A stretch of DNA of 35,040 bases from Alphaproteobacteria bacterium CG_4_9_14_3_um_filter_47_13 (lineage in GTDB: Bacteria > Pseudomonadota > Alphaproteobacteria > Micavibrionales > Micavibrionaceae). The position numbers and the translations under genes are program-made. Shown here in pieces: positions 8,819-20,275 of this stretch. The stretch spans positions 1 to 35,040 of the forward strand of contig PFTR01000141.1 in the NCBI GenBank assembly GCA_002789675.1. Reading direction: 5' to 3'. The notes beneath the pieces are model-generated. The model was not told the origin of the DNA and ran no database searches. It saw nothing but the letters and a program-made list of their open reading frames with translations. Each line of letters starts with the position of its first letter. The stretch's first letter is position 1.

Positions 8819-10051
8819 ATGACAAGGCTTGTTTTAAAATTCGGGGGAACTTCGGTTGCGGATACGGATTGTATCGAGCGTGCGGCAATTAAAATTGCTG
8901 CCGAGATTGCACGCGGGCACCAGATCGCCGTTGTTGTTTCCGCCATGGCGGGGATGACGAATGATCTTATCGAATATTGCCGTCAGATTAGTCCGCTGCA
9001 TGATGCACGGGAATATGATGCTGTTGTTGCCAATGGCGAGAATATTACGGCTGGACTGATGGCAATGGCACTGCAAAAGCGCGGGATTGCAGCGCGAAGC
9101 TGGCAGGGCTGGCAGGTGCCGGTTCTCTGTACGGATCGTCACGGCAAGGCTTTGATTCTGGATATAGAAATCACCGAGATGGAGAAAAGAATCGGAAAGG
9201 GAGAAGTTCCGGTTTTGGCAGGGTTTCAGGGGATCTCCTCGCACAGGCGTGTTACGACTCTCGGGCGGGGCGGCTCGGATACAACGGCTGTTGCGCTTGC
9301 GGCCGCGCTTGGGGCAGAGCGCTGCGATATCTATACAGATGTCGATGGTGTTTATACGGCAGACCCCAGAATTGTACCCCATGCGCGTAAGCTGGGGAAA
9401 GTTTCTTATGAAGAGATGCTGGAAATGGCATCTCTGGGCGCGAAAGTATTGCAGACGCGCTCGGTTGAAATTGCGATGAAACAGAATGTTCCGGTGCAGG
9501 TGCTGTCCAGTTTTAAAGACAGAATCGGTAGTGACTTCCCCGGCACACTGGTAACCAGAGAGGATGATATTGTGGAACAGGAAATTGTCAACGGCATTGC
9601 CTATACCAAGGATGAAGCTAAAATCTCGCTCGTCGGGGTTCATGATCTGCCGGGTGTTGCAGCAGGAATTTTTGGATCAATGATTGAAGCGGCTATTAAC
9701 GTAGATATGATCGTGCAGAATATCTCCCATGATGGTACGGCCGTTGATATTACCTTTACGGTCGCAAGGAGCGATTTGCCACGCGCACTGAATGCCCTTC
9801 AGAAATGCAAGGAACTGGATGGTACGGAAATACGATCGGATGAAGATATTGTCAAGGTTTCGGTGATCGGGATCGGGATGCGCAGTCATGCCGGTGTGGC
9901 CCAGACCATGTTTAAGGCTTTGGCAGAAAAGGGAATCAATATTCAGGTTATTTCAACTTCGGAGATAAAGATCAGTGTTCTTCTGGCTGCTGAATATGCC
10001 GAGCTGGCTGTTCGCGCACTTCATGCTGCATATGGACTGGAATCCAAATAG
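8819..10051 (+). CDS. lysC: Aspartate kinase
   Basis: LKFGGTSVAD, GRGGSDTTAVALAAAL, C-terminal ACT domains. Confidence 0.97.
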   Translation: MTRLVLKFGGTSVADTDCIERAAIKIAAEIARGHQIAVVVSAMAGMTNDLIEYCRQISPLHDAREYDAVVANGENITAGLMAMALQKRGIAARSWQGWQVPVLCTDRHGKALILDIEITEMEKRIGKGEVPVLAGFQGISSHRRVTTLGRGGSDTTAVALAAALGAERCDIYTDVDGVYTADPRIVPHARKLGKVSYEEMLEMASLGAKVLQTRSVEIAMKQNVPVQVLSSFKDRIGSDFPGTLVTREDDIVEQEIVNGIAYTKDEAKISLVGVHDLPGVAAGIFGSMIEAAINVDMIVQNISHDGTAVDITFTVARSDLPRALNALQKCKELDGTEIRSDEDIVKVSVIGIGMRSHAGVAQTMFKALAEKGINIQVISTSEIKISVLLAAEYAELAVRALHAAYGLESK

Positions 10052-10072
10052 AATCTACCTTAATGTATAGAG

Positions 10073-10915
10073 ATGCAGAGTGACGTAATGCCACAGCCTC
10101 CCCCCCGTCAGGATCGGGTTGACCAGACAGATATGGCTGTCGGGGAAGTTTTGCGCCGGACACGTCTTTATTACAATCTTGAGATCGAAGACGTGGAAAA
10201 AGCTTTGAGAATCAGGGTTTCCCAGCTTTTAGCATTGGAAGAAGGCGATATTGAAAAATTGCCCGGGCGCGTTTATGCGATTGGCTTTGTCCGTGCCTAT
10301 GCCGAGTTTCTCGGACTTGACGGTGATAAAATTGTCCATTTGTTCAAAACCCAGTTTGTGGGTACAAAACGCAGGCCGGAACTGAATTTTCCAGTATCGG
10401 CATCGGAGAGCAAATTACCGAATTTTTATATTTTACTGGGGTCTCTTGCCGGACTAATCCTGATTATTGTTATGTTTCTTATTGTTCCAGACCTAAAACA
10501 GGATCGATCTATTCCGGAAGCTCCCCCCGTTGTCACAGTGAAAAATACTATTCCTTTCGGGCCACCCGTTCCTCAGAAAAGAGAACAGGATTCCGCTGCT
10601 GATGTAGAAGAAACAAGTGAAGAAAATATCCGTCCTGTTGTGGTTCTTCATGTTACGGATAATTCATGGGTGGAGATCCGTAATAGTGAAGGCAAGGCCA
10701 TTATCTCGCGTATTCTGAAAAATGGTGATCGTTACATTGTTCCTGATGAAGAGGGTCTTGTGATGGATACAGGAAATATTGGAGCTCTTGAATTTATGGT
10801 GGGCGATGAAAAAATACCGCCGCTTGGAGAGTTGGGGGATGTACGCCGTCATATACTTCTTAGTCCTGAAGCCTTACGCCCTTTTTTGCCAGCATCTCAA
10901 AATAGGCAGGAATAA
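10073..10915 (+). CDS. RodZ-like helix-turn-helix protein with C-terminal DUF4115-type domain
   Basis: [63 protein letters not shown] segment; [13 protein letters not shown]; start could be internal (ATG 10088). Confidence 0.85.
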   Translation: MQSDVMPQPPPRQDRVDQTDMAVGEVLRRTRLYYNLEIEDVEKALRIRVSQLLALEEGDIEKLPGRVYAIGFVRAYAEFLGLDGDKIVHLFKTQFVGTKRRPELNFPVSASESKLPNFYILLGSLAGLILIIVMFLIVPDLKQDRSIPEAPPVVTVKNTIPFGPPVPQKREQDSAADVEETSEENIRPVVVLHVTDNSWVEIRNSEGKAIISRILKNGDRYIVPDEEGLVMDTGNIGALEFMVGDEKIPPLGELGDVRRHILLSPEALRPFLPASQNRQE

Positions 10916-10920
10916 CGAAT

Positions 10921-11985
10921 ATGGCTTTACTTGATAAACTTGCCCCGATCAGAGCCCGTTATGAGGAGCTTGCTGCACTTATGACCGAAGGGTCATTATC
11001 GGGTGAGAAATATGTCGCGCTTTCAACAGAATATGCAGAACTGGCGGATATCTCGGAAATCATTAAAGCTTACGAAAAACTATTGTGTGAAAGACGTGAT
11101 CTTGAAGTGATGTTACGGGATCCTGAAATGAAAGAGATGGCTGCCGAAGAAATGCGGTCGCTTGATGAAAATATTCCCGCGCTGGAAGAAAAAATAAAGC
11201 TGGCATTGATTCCCAAAGATTCCGAAGATAGCAAGAATGTTATTCTTGAGGTCAGGGCGGGGACAGGCGGTGACGAAGCCGCGCTTTTTGCTGCTGATCT
11301 TTTGTCCATGTATCGGGGATATGCGACAACGCAAGGCTGGACATTTGAAATTGTGGGTGGTTCGCCGAGTGATCTGGGTGGCTTCAAGGAGGCCATTGCC
11401 GAGATTCACGGCCATAATGTTTTTGAAAAACTAAAATATGAATCAGGGGCGCATCGTGTCCAGCGTGTTCCGAAGACCGAGACCAGTGGACGCGTTCATA
11501 CATCGGCGGCAACGGTCGCTGTGCTTCCTGAAGCGGAGGAGGTTGATATTGATATTGATGCCAAAGATTTGCGGATTGATACGTATCGTGCGCAGGGGGC
11601 GGGTGGTCAGCATATTAATAAAACGGATAGCGCTGTACGGATTACCCATATTCCGACCGGTGTTGTGGTGGAGATGCAGGATGAACGCTCCCAGCATAAA
11701 AACAGGGCAAAAGCGATGAAAATACTGCGTACCCGTCTTTATGATGCGGAGCGCCAGCGTGTTGATTCTATCCGTGCGGCAGACAGAAAATCCCAGGTTG
11801 GTACGGGAGACCGTTCGGAGCGCATCAGAACCTATAATTTTCCACAAGGACGGGTGACAGATCATAGAATAAATCTGACCCTTTACCGCCTTGAAGATAT
11901 TGTTTCCGGAGAAGGTCTTGGCGAGGTCATCGAGCAGCTCATCGCAGAAGATCATGCGGCTAGACTTGCCGGTATGGATTTCTAG
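10921..11985 (+). CDS. prfA: Peptide chain release factor 1
   Basis: [28 protein letters not shown] motif; full-length 354 aa. Confidence 0.97.
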   Translation: MALLDKLAPIRARYEELAALMTEGSLSGEKYVALSTEYAELADISEIIKAYEKLLCERRDLEVMLRDPEMKEMAAEEMRSLDENIPALEEKIKLALIPKDSEDSKNVILEVRAGTGGDEAALFAADLLSMYRGYATTQGWTFEIVGGSPSDLGGFKEAIAEIHGHNVFEKLKYESGAHRVQRVPKTETSGRVHTSAATVAVLPEAEEVDIDIDAKDLRIDTYRAQGAGGQHINKTDSAVRITHIPTGVVVEMQDERSQHKNRAKAMKILRTRLYDAERQRVDSIRAADRKSQVGTGDRSERIRTYNFPQGRVTDHRINLTLYRLEDIVSGEGLGEVIEQLIAEDHAARLAGMDF

Positions 11986-12011
11986 AATCGGGTATTAAAG
12001 GGGTAAAGAGG

Positions 12012-12863
12012 GTGACGACACTTAAGGATTTCTATTTCAGTGCCCGCAAGATATTGAGGGAGAATGGTATAGAAAATCCTGATCTGGTGGCGCGTTATCT
12101 TATCAAGGAAAGTGTCAATGTCGCCGATATTGATATCATCATAAACTCGGGTCGTCTGGTAAGCGCGGCGCAAGAGAGTCTCATAAATGATCATATCAAA
12201 CGGCATATCAGTGGCGAACCGATAAGCCGCATTTTTGGCGAGCGCGAGTTTTGGGGCATTCCTTTTAAAATAACTCCTGATGTTCTTGATCCCCGTCAGG
12301 ATACAGAAACAATTATAGAGGCGTCTCTGAAGCGTTTTATCGGCAATCCGCCGGAAAGGGTGCTTGATATGGGAACGGGGTCGGGCTGTATTATAATTTC
12401 TCTGCTATCGGAATGGCCAAATGCAAAAGGGGTTGCTGTAGATATCTCTGAAAAAGCGCTGGCTGTAGCAGAAGAAAATGCGCGGATTAATAATCTGCAA
12501 AAAAGGATACGTTTTATCCAGAGCAATTGGGGAGACTCTGTAAAGGGAAAATATGACGTTATCGTTTCGAATCCTCCGTATATTTCGAATCATGAAATCA
12601 CGAATCTGTCTCCCGAAGTTAAAAATTATGATCCGATTCTGGCATTAAGCGGTGGCGATGACGGTCTGGACTGCTATAAAATAATAATTTCACAAATAAA
12701 AAGGCTCTTGAAACAGAGTGGAGCAGCCTTTCTCGAGATTGGTTATACACAAGCGGATGAGGTCATGCGACTCGTGGGAGAATCTGGTCTTTCGGTAAGT
12801 ACAGTGCATCCTGATATAACAGGGATTCTGCGGGTTGTAGAAATATCTTCTGGGGAAAAGTAA
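12012..12863 (+). CDS. prmC: Release factor N5-glutamine methyltransferase
   Basis: VLDMGTGSGCIIISLL and VSNPPYIS motifs; directly downstream of prfA. Confidence 0.95.
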   Translation: MTTLKDFYFSARKILRENGIENPDLVARYLIKESVNVADIDIIINSGRLVSAAQESLINDHIKRHISGEPISRIFGEREFWGIPFKITPDVLDPRQDTETIIEASLKRFIGNPPERVLDMGTGSGCIIISLLSEWPNAKGVAVDISEKALAVAEENARINNLQKRIRFIQSNWGDSVKGKYDVIVSNPPYISNHEITNLSPEVKNYDPILALSGGDDGLDCYKIIISQIKRLLKQSGAAFLEIGYTQADEVMRLVGESGLSVSTVHPDITGILRVVEISSGEK

Positions 12864-13004
12864 TTTTTTTCTTGTGCTGCTTCTTGATTGAATAGGCTCC
12901 ATCACGATAGGGTCAATTCATTCACGGCACGGTCGTAATAAAAACTTTTACCGAGGCATATTCAAAAGATGTGTGCGTTTCGGAACAGATTTGCTCTGGT
13001 CAAG

Positions 13005-13033
13005 TGTACGTGAATCGAGTAACATTGTACGTG
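13005..13033. promoter_or_regulatory. Tandem TGTACGTG direct repeats upstream of the DUF4167 gene
   Basis: TGTACGTG at 13005-13012 and 13026-13033, 21-bp period. Confidence 0.35.
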
Positions 13034-13071
13034 TACCCAAATTAAGAGTTATAAAAATGAAGGTGGAAAAC

Positions 13072-13509
13072 ATGAGACACCAATCATCAGGAAGAAGATC
13101 AAGAAATCGCGGCGGTAGTGGCGGCGGTAATAGTGGCAATAATGGCGGTGGAAATCGCAGATCAGCACAGAATAATCGTTCCCATGTTTTTGACAGCAAT
13201 GGACCTGATGTACGTATCAGAGGTACAGCCCATCAGATTCATGAGAAATATATGGCTCTGGCAAGGGATGCGGCAGGAAGTGGGGATCGTATTGTCGAGG
13301 AAAGCTATCTGCAACATGCCGAGCATTACCAGCGTGTGATTAATAGCTGGCAGGCAGAAACTGTTGCTACAGCAGAAAGCGATTCAGATTCGAATACTCC
13401 CAAGGTTGAAAATAACACGTCTTTTAATAAAGAAGATCAGAATGATCATGGATTATCTGCAAGTATTACGGGTGTTAAGTCTAAAAAGGATATTCTGGAA
13501 GACGCTTGA
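13072..13509 (+). CDS. DUF4167 family protein
   Basis: MRHQSSGRRSRNRGGSGGG... then VFDSNGPDVRIRGTAHQIHEKYMALARDAAGSGDRIVEESYLQHAEHYQRVI; start set by AGGTGG SD at ~13060. Confidence 0.88.
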   Translation: MRHQSSGRRSRNRGGSGGGNSGNNGGGNRRSAQNNRSHVFDSNGPDVRIRGTAHQIHEKYMALARDAAGSGDRIVEESYLQHAEHYQRVINSWQAETVATAESDSDSNTPKVENNTSFNKEDQNDHGLSASITGVKSKKDILEDA

Positions 13510-13531
13510 TTTGTCTCCGAAAAAATAAATC

Positions 13532-13569
13532 AAAAAAGCCGCTCTTTTATAAGGGATCGGCTTTTTTTA
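13532..13569 (+). terminator. Rho-independent terminator
   Basis: AAAAAAGCCG...CGGCTTTTTTT stem-loop with T tract after the DUF4167 stop. Confidence 0.85.
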
Positions 13570-13668
13570 TTTAAGGCTTTTGCCCAAAAGATACATGCTA
13601 TTTTTGTTATTTCAGCAGCAATTTTTTAACATTTTATGGATTTGGTTCTATATTTTAGAAGGTTTTAT

Positions 13669-13707
13669 CATGCAATTTCTCTTGAATAAAAAATTGGAAA
13701 TTGCATG
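13669..13707. promoter_or_regulatory. Inverted repeat upstream of clpB, candidate operator
   Basis: CATGCAATTTC (13669-13679) - 17 nt - GAAATTGCATG (13697-13707); perfect 11-bp arms; CTTGAA at 13681 and TATACT at 13709. Confidence 0.55.
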
Positions 13708-13753
13708 TTATACTATAAACGATTTTACTTAGAATTAAGAGAGGTTGCTTGTT

Positions 13754-16384
13754 ATGGACTTTGAACGTTTTACTGAAAAATCACGTGGGTTTTTACAAAA
13801 AGCACAGACTTTGGCGATGCGCCGGAATAACCAGTCATTAGAGCCGGAGCATCTGCTGCGGGTTATGCTGGATGATGAGGACGGGCTTATTAAAAAGCTT
13901 ATACAGGCAACAGAGGGTGACCTTGTACGTCTTGGTAAGGATATTGATGCGGCACTGGCAAAAATTCCGGAAGTGACGGGCAGCGGGGCAAGCGGACTCC
14001 GTATTTCAACTGATCTCTCAAAAATATTGGATAATGCACTGAATCTAGCTGAAAAAGCAGGTGATAAATATGTGACGGGTGAACGTATATTACAGGCCAT
14101 GACTATGGCCAAGGCTACGGGAGCTGAAGGCATTCTGCAAAGCGCGGGTGTCGTGCCAACACGGCTTAATCAGGCGATCAATGATATGCGCAAGGGACGT
14201 ACGGCCGATACACCAACGGCCGAAGGGCAGTTCGATGCCCTCCGGCGTTATGCCCGTGATCTGACGGAGGCAGCACAGGAAGGCAAGCTTGATCCCGTGA
14301 TCGGGCGGGAAGAAGAAATTCGCCGAACCATTCAGGTGCTGTCACGCCGGACAAAGAATAATCCGGTGCTGATTGGTGAGCCGGGTGTGGGCAAGACGGC
14401 CATAATAGAAGGGCTGGCGCTGCGTATTGTCAATGGTGACGTTCCGGAAAGCCTGAAGAATAAGAAGCTGATGGCGCTTGATCTTGGGTCACTGATTGCC
14501 GGCGCAAAATTCAGGGGCGAGTTCGAGGAGCGTTTGAAAGCGGTTCTGGACGAGATTTCTGCTCATGCCGGCGAGATTGTTCTGTTTCTGGATGAATTGC
14601 ATACGTTGGTCGGAGCGGGAAAGGCCGAAGGGTCAATGGATGCCGGCAATATGCTTAAACCTGCGCTGGCGCGTGGAGAACTGCATATGGTCGGGGCAAC
14701 AACTCTGGATGAATATCGTAAGTATATTGAAAAGGATGCGGCTCTGGCACGGCGCTTTCAACCGGTTTTTATTGCTGAACCAACAGTTGAAGATACTGTC
14801 TCTATCTTACGGGGATTAAAGGAAAAATATGAGATGCATCATGGAGTCAGAATTACTGATTCCGCGATTGTCGCGGCGGCTACGTTATCTAACCGTTATA
14901 TTACGGATCGTTTTTTACCGGACAAAGCGATTGATCTGATGGATGAAGCGGCTTCGCGTTTGAGGATGCAGGTTGATTCCAAGCCCGAGGAACTGGATGA
15001 GCTTGATCGCCGCATTATGCAGCTTAAGATCGAGCGTGAAGCCCTTAAAAAGGAAAAGGATGATAAGGCCACAAAGAGCAGGCTGGAAAATCTTGAAAGT
15101 GAACTGGATGAACTGGAGAAAAAATCTGCTGATGTAACGGCACAATGGACGGCCGAAAAGGAAAAGCTGCATTCCGGACAGAAGCTTACAGAAAGACTGG
15201 ATCAGGTGCGTAACGAGCTTGAAAAAGCGCAGCGGGCAGGAAACTGGACCCGGGCGGGCGAGTTGATGCACGCGGTGATTCCAGAATTGGAAGAAAAGCT
15301 GGAAAAAGCGGCTAAAATGAAAGGGCAAAGTCTGATTAAGGAGGAGATCACGGCTAGTGAAATTGCCGGTATCGTGAGCCGCTGGACGGGGATTCCTGTT
15401 GATAAGATGATGGAAGGGGAGCGGGAAAAGCTGCTGGGGATGGAGCAGAAAATAGAGCAGCGTGTTGTCGGACAGGAAGAGGCTGTTCGGGCTGTGGCCA
15501 GTGCCATTCGCCGTTCCCGCGCCGGACTACAGTCTCCGCACCGTCCGATTGGCTCGTTTCTGTTTCTGGGGCCGACAGGTGTAGGAAAAACCGAGCTAAC
15601 CAAAGCGCTTGCTGCGTTTTTATTTGATGATGATCAGGCCATGTTGCGGTTGGATATGTCAGAGTATATGGAAAAACATGCTGTGGCGCGTATGATTGGC
15701 GCCCCGCCCGGCTATGTCGGTTATGAGGAAGGTGGTGCCTTAACTAAATCTGTTAGAAGAAGGCCATATCAGGTTGTTTTATTTGATGAAGTTGAAAAAG
15801 CACATCCTGATGTTTTTAATATATTATTGCAGGTACTGGATGATGGCCGCTTGACAGACGGACAGGGACGCACTGTTGATTTCTCGAATACAGTTCTGAT
15901 TATGACTTCTAATCTCGGGGCAGAATATCTAGTAAACCAGAAAGAGGGAGAGAGTGTGGATCTCGTTCGTGACAATGTTATGAATATCGTGAGGAAAGCC
16001 TTCAGGCCGGAGTTTCTTAATCGTCTTGATGAAATTTTATTGTTCCAGCGTTTGGGGCGCGGGCAGATGGCTGGTATTCTGGATATCCAGCTTGGCCATT
16101 TACACAAATTATTACAGGATCGCCGAATAAATTTTGTGCTGGATGATAAGGCAAAAATATTTCTGGCAGAAAAGGGGTATGATCCGGCTTATGGTGCGCG
16201 TCCTCTCAAGCGTGTTATTCAGACAGATCTGCAGAATAAACTGGCCGAGTTAATTTTGCAGGGTGATATTGCTGAAGGAGGGATCGTTGAAATCTCGGTT
16301 GATGGAAACGGGCTCACATTTAAAACCGGAGCCACAAAAGGAAAGGCCGATGAAGCCAAAAATAAAAACCGCTCGGTTGCCTGA
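13754..16384 (+). CDS. clpB: ATP-dependent chaperone ClpB
   Basis: [18 protein letters not shown] start; [15 protein letters not shown] and [15 protein letters not shown] Walker A motifs; middle coiled-coil. Confidence 0.98.
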   Translation: MDFERFTEKSRGFLQKAQTLAMRRNNQSLEPEHLLRVMLDDEDGLIKKLIQATEGDLVRLGKDIDAALAKIPEVTGSGASGLRISTDLSKILDNALNLAEKAGDKYVTGERILQAMTMAKATGAEGILQSAGVVPTRLNQAINDMRKGRTADTPTAEGQFDALRRYARDLTEAAQEGKLDPVIGREEEIRRTIQVLSRRTKNNPVLIGEPGVGKTAIIEGLALRIVNGDVPESLKNKKLMALDLGSLIAGAKFRGEFEERLKAVLDEISAHAGEIVLFLDELHTLVGAGKAEGSMDAGNMLKPALARGELHMVGATTLDEYRKYIEKDAALARRFQPVFIAEPTVEDTVSILRGLKEKYEMHHGVRITDSAIVAAATLSNRYITDRFLPDKAIDLMDEAASRLRMQVDSKPEELDELDRRIMQLKIEREALKKEKDDKATKSRLENLESELDELEKKSADVTAQWTAEKEKLHSGQKLTERLDQVRNELEKAQRAGNWTRAGELMHAVIPELEEKLEKAAKMKGQSLIKEEITASEIAGIVSRWTGIPVDKMMEGEREKLLGMEQKIEQRVVGQEEAVRAVASAIRRSRAGLQSPHRPIGSFLFLGPTGVGKTELTKALAAFLFDDDQAMLRLDMSEYMEKHAVARMIGAPPGYVGYEEGGALTKSVRRRPYQVVLFDEVEKAHPDVFNILLQVLDDGRLTDGQGRTVDFSNTVLIMTSNLGAEYLVNQKEGESVDLVRDNVMNIVRKAFRPEFLNRLDEILLFQRLGRGQMAGILDIQLGHLHKLLQDRRINFVLDDKAKIFLAEKGYDPAYGARPLKRVIQTDLQNKLAELILQGDIAEGGIVEISVDGNGLTFKTGATKGKADEAKNKNRSVA

Positions 16385-16528
16385 CAGTTTTCTATAATTT
16401 TCGTAAGGAAAGAAAATATAATTTTATACTTAAAGCCTGTCATTGTAACGGGGCTGTTTTTCCTGTATTTTTAATTCTGATTTGTACGAATCTTGCATGG
16501 GCGTACGTGTATGCCTCAGGAATTTTTT

Positions 16529-17236
16529 ATGGCTCGTTTTCTGGCTTTATTATTAGCAGCTTTGGTTTTATCATCATGCGCGAGCATGTTCGGAAATGCG
16601 ACGCAGGAAATTACATTCCTGACACCCGGGGTAAATGATTCTATTTGCTTCATCAGTAATGGAGATATTAATTACAGAGTTTGGCCACCGGAAAAAATCA
16701 GAGTGTCAAAACGACCCGGTACTATGGAAGTCACATGCCTTGCCGACGGGAACAGGGAAAAAATTGTTATGATAGAGCCAGAGCATGTAAGTACGGCGCT
16801 TGCCAACGGATTTAACGGTTTCGCCCCCGGCCTTTTTATAGATTATGAAACAGGAGCGCTTTTTGAATATCCGAATACAATTAGTGTCGATTTTTCGGAT
16901 ATGGCCGCTACGGCGATGCCTCTTCCCGGCTATCACAAACATCTAATGGAAAATCCCCAGCTTTTTGGAATGGAAGAGTTTCATACCGGACGGGCTGCCT
17001 TGATAAAAGATAAGAATGCCAAAGCTTATAAGTTACAGAAGAAAGATGCTTTTGCCGATGAACCGGAACATATGCAAATTATAGCACCTGTGAGCAGTAC
17101 AAATCATGAGACGGTGAAGGAGACAGAGACTGTATCCGAGCTGACAAAACGTATGAATCCAAAGGTTTTTGGTACAATGGAAAGTGAATCTGCCAGTACC
17201 GCTCCGATGATGTTGCTTCCTATGGATGAAAAATAA
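16529..17236 (+). CDS. Putative lipoprotein
   Basis: Signal peptide with lipobox LSSC: MARFLALLLAALVLSSCASMFGNATQE. Confidence 0.75.
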   Translation: MARFLALLLAALVLSSCASMFGNATQEITFLTPGVNDSICFISNGDINYRVWPPEKIRVSKRPGTMEVTCLADGNREKIVMIEPEHVSTALANGFNGFAPGLFIDYETGALFEYPNTISVDFSDMAATAMPLPGYHKHLMENPQLFGMEEFHTGRAALIKDKNAKAYKLQKKDAFADEPEHMQIIAPVSSTNHETVKETETVSELTKRMNPKVFGTMESESASTAPMMLLPMDEK

Positions 17237-17252
17237 AAGCGACAAGATTACT

Positions 17253-18608
17253 ATGACAGAGAGTAAAATAATTTTCTTTTGCGGCATAGGCGGCAGTGGG
17301 ATGAGCGCTTTAGCATTGATCTTGCTGGCAAGAGGCTTTACCGTCAGGGGATCTGATCGTGGTTATGATAAAGGCGATACACCGGAGAAATTCAAAGCAC
17401 TTGAGCTGGCAGGTATAAAACTTTTTCCTCAGGACGGTTCGGGAATCACAAAAAATATTGATAAGCTTATTGTTTCAAGTGCCATAGAGGAGTCTGTGCC
17501 GGATGTACGGCAAGCGTTGCTTCTGAAAGTTCCCATTGAGAAACGTGCAGAGATTCTGGCAGGACTTGTCAATAAAATGCATGGAATCTGTGTTGGTGGA
17601 ACAAGCGGTAAAACGACCGTGACCGGAATGATTGCCCATATGCTACAGGAGCTTGATTTTGCGCCCTCGGTTATGAATGGCGGCCAGATTATTAGTTTTC
17701 TGGAGCAGGGACTTCCCGGGAACGCACTGGCGGGGCATGGTGATCTCTTTGTTACAGAAATTGATGAAAGTGATGGCTCAATTGCTTTATTTGAACCTGC
17801 CATTGCCGTTGTGAATAATATTACACTGGATCATAAACCGCTTGCGGAATTGCGGCCTTTGTTCAGGGATTTTATTCGTCGTGCGCGAGATGCGGTGATT
17901 ATTAATCTGGATGACCCGGAAGCCGCTTTGCTCGCGGAGCTTCACCCTCATACCCTTACATTTGCCATTGATAATCCGGCAGCGACTGTTTCTGCAAATG
18001 GGATTGATCTGAAATTGAAAGTACCGGGACGGCATAATCTTTCGAATGCACTGGCGGCGCTGACCGTTGCCAAAGCGCTTGGAATTCCTTTGGAGCGTGC
18101 AAAGAAAGCACTGGAAAGTTTTAAAGGGATAAAACGTCGTTTTGAGGTTATTGGTTCTACGAGTCATCATATTACAGTGATTGATGATTTTGGCCATAAC
18201 CCGGAAAAAATAGAGGCAACCCTGCGGACATTAAAGCAGGATCAGGGACGCGTGATTATTGTTTTCCAGCCGCATGGTTTTGGTCCAACAAGAATGCTGA
18301 AAGAGGGGTTTGTAAAAACATTTGCGCGCTATCTTTCAGAGACTGACATTTTACTTATGCCTGAAATTTACTTTGCCGGCGGGACAGCGGATAAAACGAT
18401 TTCTTCCCGTGATATTATTAAAGATATTGCCGCCACAGGAAAAATTGCCCTGTTTATGGATAGCCGCGCCGCCATAAAATCCTTTATCAAGGATAATGCC
18501 ATATCTGGTGATCGCATTGTCATTATGGGGGCGCGGGATGACACTCTCCCTGACTTTGCCTGCTCTATTTTAATTTCTTTAGAAGAGATAGAAACTGGTA
18601 GCATTTAA
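17253..18608 (+). CDS. Mur ligase, MurC/Mpl-type
   Basis: FFCGIGGSGMSALALILLARGFTVRGSD; GGTSGKTTVTGMIAHML; VIDDFGHNPEKIEATL. Confidence 0.88.
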   Translation: MTESKIIFFCGIGGSGMSALALILLARGFTVRGSDRGYDKGDTPEKFKALELAGIKLFPQDGSGITKNIDKLIVSSAIEESVPDVRQALLLKVPIEKRAEILAGLVNKMHGICVGGTSGKTTVTGMIAHMLQELDFAPSVMNGGQIISFLEQGLPGNALAGHGDLFVTEIDESDGSIALFEPAIAVVNNITLDHKPLAELRPLFRDFIRRARDAVIINLDDPEAALLAELHPHTLTFAIDNPAATVSANGIDLKLKVPGRHNLSNALAALTVAKALGIPLERAKKALESFKGIKRRFEVIGSTSHHITVIDDFGHNPEKIEATLRTLKQDQGRVIIVFQPHGFGPTRMLKEGFVKTFARYLSETDILLMPEIYFAGGTADKTISSRDIIKDIAATGKIALFMDSRAAIKSFIKDNAISGDRIVIMGARDDTLPDFACSILISLEEIETGSI

Positions 18609-18675
18609 AAGTTATGATTTTTATTTGTACCTTTGTTTTTCTGGTGGATCTAATAAGTCCTGAGCCTGGAGTTTC

Positions 18676-18738
18676 TAATAGAAGATGTCGCATATAAACC
18701 ATTTATAGATCCCTGTTTTGTATGGATCTATTCTATTA
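18676..18738. terminator. Nested interrupted palindrome between convergent genes, possible bidirectional terminator
   Basis: Outer TAATAGAA(18676-18683)/TTCTATTA(18731-18738), inner ATAGATCC(18705-18712)/GGATCTAT(18724-18731). Confidence 0.35.
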
Positions 18739-18758
18739 TTTTTAGGAGTGCGGGTATT

Positions 18759-20078
18759 TTAACTTGCGGCGGCTTCTTCTTCTTTACCCTCTTTATCACT
18801 TTTCCTGGATTTAGAAGCTTTTCCTGATTTTTTCTTTTTATCTGAAAAAACATAGGTAGGAGGTTTGTTGTCTTTGACTGTTTTGGCTTCCACAACGACT
18901 TCTTCAATATTTTCCATGTCCGGTAGTTCAAACATGGTATCAAGCAGAAGGTTTTCCATGATCGAACGTAGTCCCCGTGCCCCTGTTTTACGTTCAATGG
19001 CTTTCTGGGCAATAGCTTTTAAAGAATCATCGGTAAAGCGTAGTTTTGCACCTTCCATATCAAACAGACGTTCATATTGTTTGACCAGAGCATTTTTTGG
19101 TTCAGTCAGAATCTGGATGAGGGCGCTTTCGTCAAGATCTTCCAACGTTGCGATAACCGGCAGACGGCCAACAAATTCCGGAATCAAGCCATATTTGAGA
19201 AGGTCTTCAGGCTCCAGAGATTTGAATAATTCACCTATTTTACGTTCGTCTGTTGCTTTGATATCAGCACCGAATCCAATTGTTGTACCGCGTCCCCGTT
19301 CGGCAATGATCCGATCCAGCCCGGAGAAAGCACCACCGCAGATGAAAAGGATATTAGTGGTATCAACCTGTAAAAACTCCTGTTGTGGGTGTTTGCGTCC
19401 GCCCTGAGGGGGAACAGAGGCAACGGTACCTTCCATCAGCTTCAGTAAAGCCTGCTGGACACCTTCGCCGGAAACATCGCGTGTTATTGACGGGTTGTCA
19501 CCCTTGCGGGAAATTTTATCAATCTCGTCAATATAGACAATGCCGCGCTGAGCCCGTTCAACATTATAGTCACTGGACTGTAGTAATTTGAGAACAATAT
19601 TTTCAACATCTTCTCCGACATAACCGGCTTCGGTCAGTGTTGTTGCATCTGCCATTGTAAAGGGAACATCAAGAATACGTGCCAGAGTCTGTGCCAGAAG
19701 CGTTTTTCCGCAACCAGTCGGGCCGCAGACCAGAATATTTGATTTGGAAAGCTCGATATCATTGCTGCTGTCTTGCGCATTTTTTATGCGCTTATAGTGG
19801 TTATGCACGGCAACAGATAAAATCCGCTTGGCATGAGCCTGTCCAATCACATAATCATCAAGAACGGCCTTGATTTCCGAAGGGGTGGGAACGCCTTCAC
19901 CGGAACGGACAATAGATGATTTATCCTCTTCCCGGATAATATCCATACAAAGCTCAACACATTCATTACAGATGAATACGTTGGGCCCCGCGATCAGTTT
20001 ACGCACTTCGTGCTGGCTCTTGCCGCAGAAAGAGCAATAAAGTGTGTTCTTGCTGTCGCTATCTCCGGATTTACTCAT
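18759..20078 (-). CDS. clpX: ATP-dependent Clp protease ATP-binding subunit ClpX
   Basis: N-terminal zinc-binding [45 protein letters not shown]; Lys/Glu-rich C-terminal tail. Confidence 0.98.
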   Translation of the reverse strand: MSKSGDSDSKNTLYCSFCGKSQHEVRKLIAGPNVFICNECVELCMDIIREEDKSSIVRSGEGVPTPSEIKAVLDDYVIGQAHAKRILSVAVHNHYKRIKNAQDSSNDIELSKSNILVCGPTGCGKTLLAQTLARILDVPFTMADATTLTEAGYVGEDVENIVLKLLQSSDYNVERAQRGIVYIDEIDKISRKGDNPSITRDVSGEGVQQALLKLMEGTVASVPPQGGRKHPQQEFLQVDTTNILFICGGAFSGLDRIIAERGRGTTIGFGADIKATDERKIGELFKSLEPEDLLKYGLIPEFVGRLPVIATLEDLDESALIQILTEPKNALVKQYERLFDMEGAKLRFTDDSLKAIAQKAIERKTGARGLRSIMENLLLDTMFELPDMENIEEVVVEAKTVKDNKPPTYVFSDKKKKSGKASKSRKSDKEGKEEEAAAS

Positions 20079-20275
20079 TGAGTGTTCCTTATCCTTATTA
20101 AGTAAGCTGTCATGTTATATTCAAATTAGATCTTAATCTGAATCATTATGTTTTCAGTGTAGCCAACGGAAGCAAGTCCGCGCAAGTCCCTTTACAATTG
20201 AAATAGTATTTCTCTCCACAAGTTACAATTCTGTTATATAATCATACTGATGAATTTATGAATAGAAAGTGAATC

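Noticed and set aside
8834-9643. Antisense ORF (269 aa) opposite lysC
   Set aside because: Long, but the product is Asn/Arg/Ile-rich with no motif and lies fully inside lysC; typical shadow ORF.
10073-10087. Upstream start of the RodZ-like gene versus ATG 10088
   Set aside because: Start ambiguity only; not biologically notable.
11443-11955. Antisense ORF (170 aa) opposite prfA
   Set aside because: Shadow ORF within prfA.
12864-12972. Possible tRNA or small RNA between prmC and the DUF4167 gene
   Set aside because: No cloverleaf or CCA-proximal acceptor pairing seen.
13096-13170. GGC/GGT-rich tract as a possible repeat array
   Set aside because: Explained by the Gly/Asn/Arg-rich N-terminus common to DUF4167 proteins; no regular unit.
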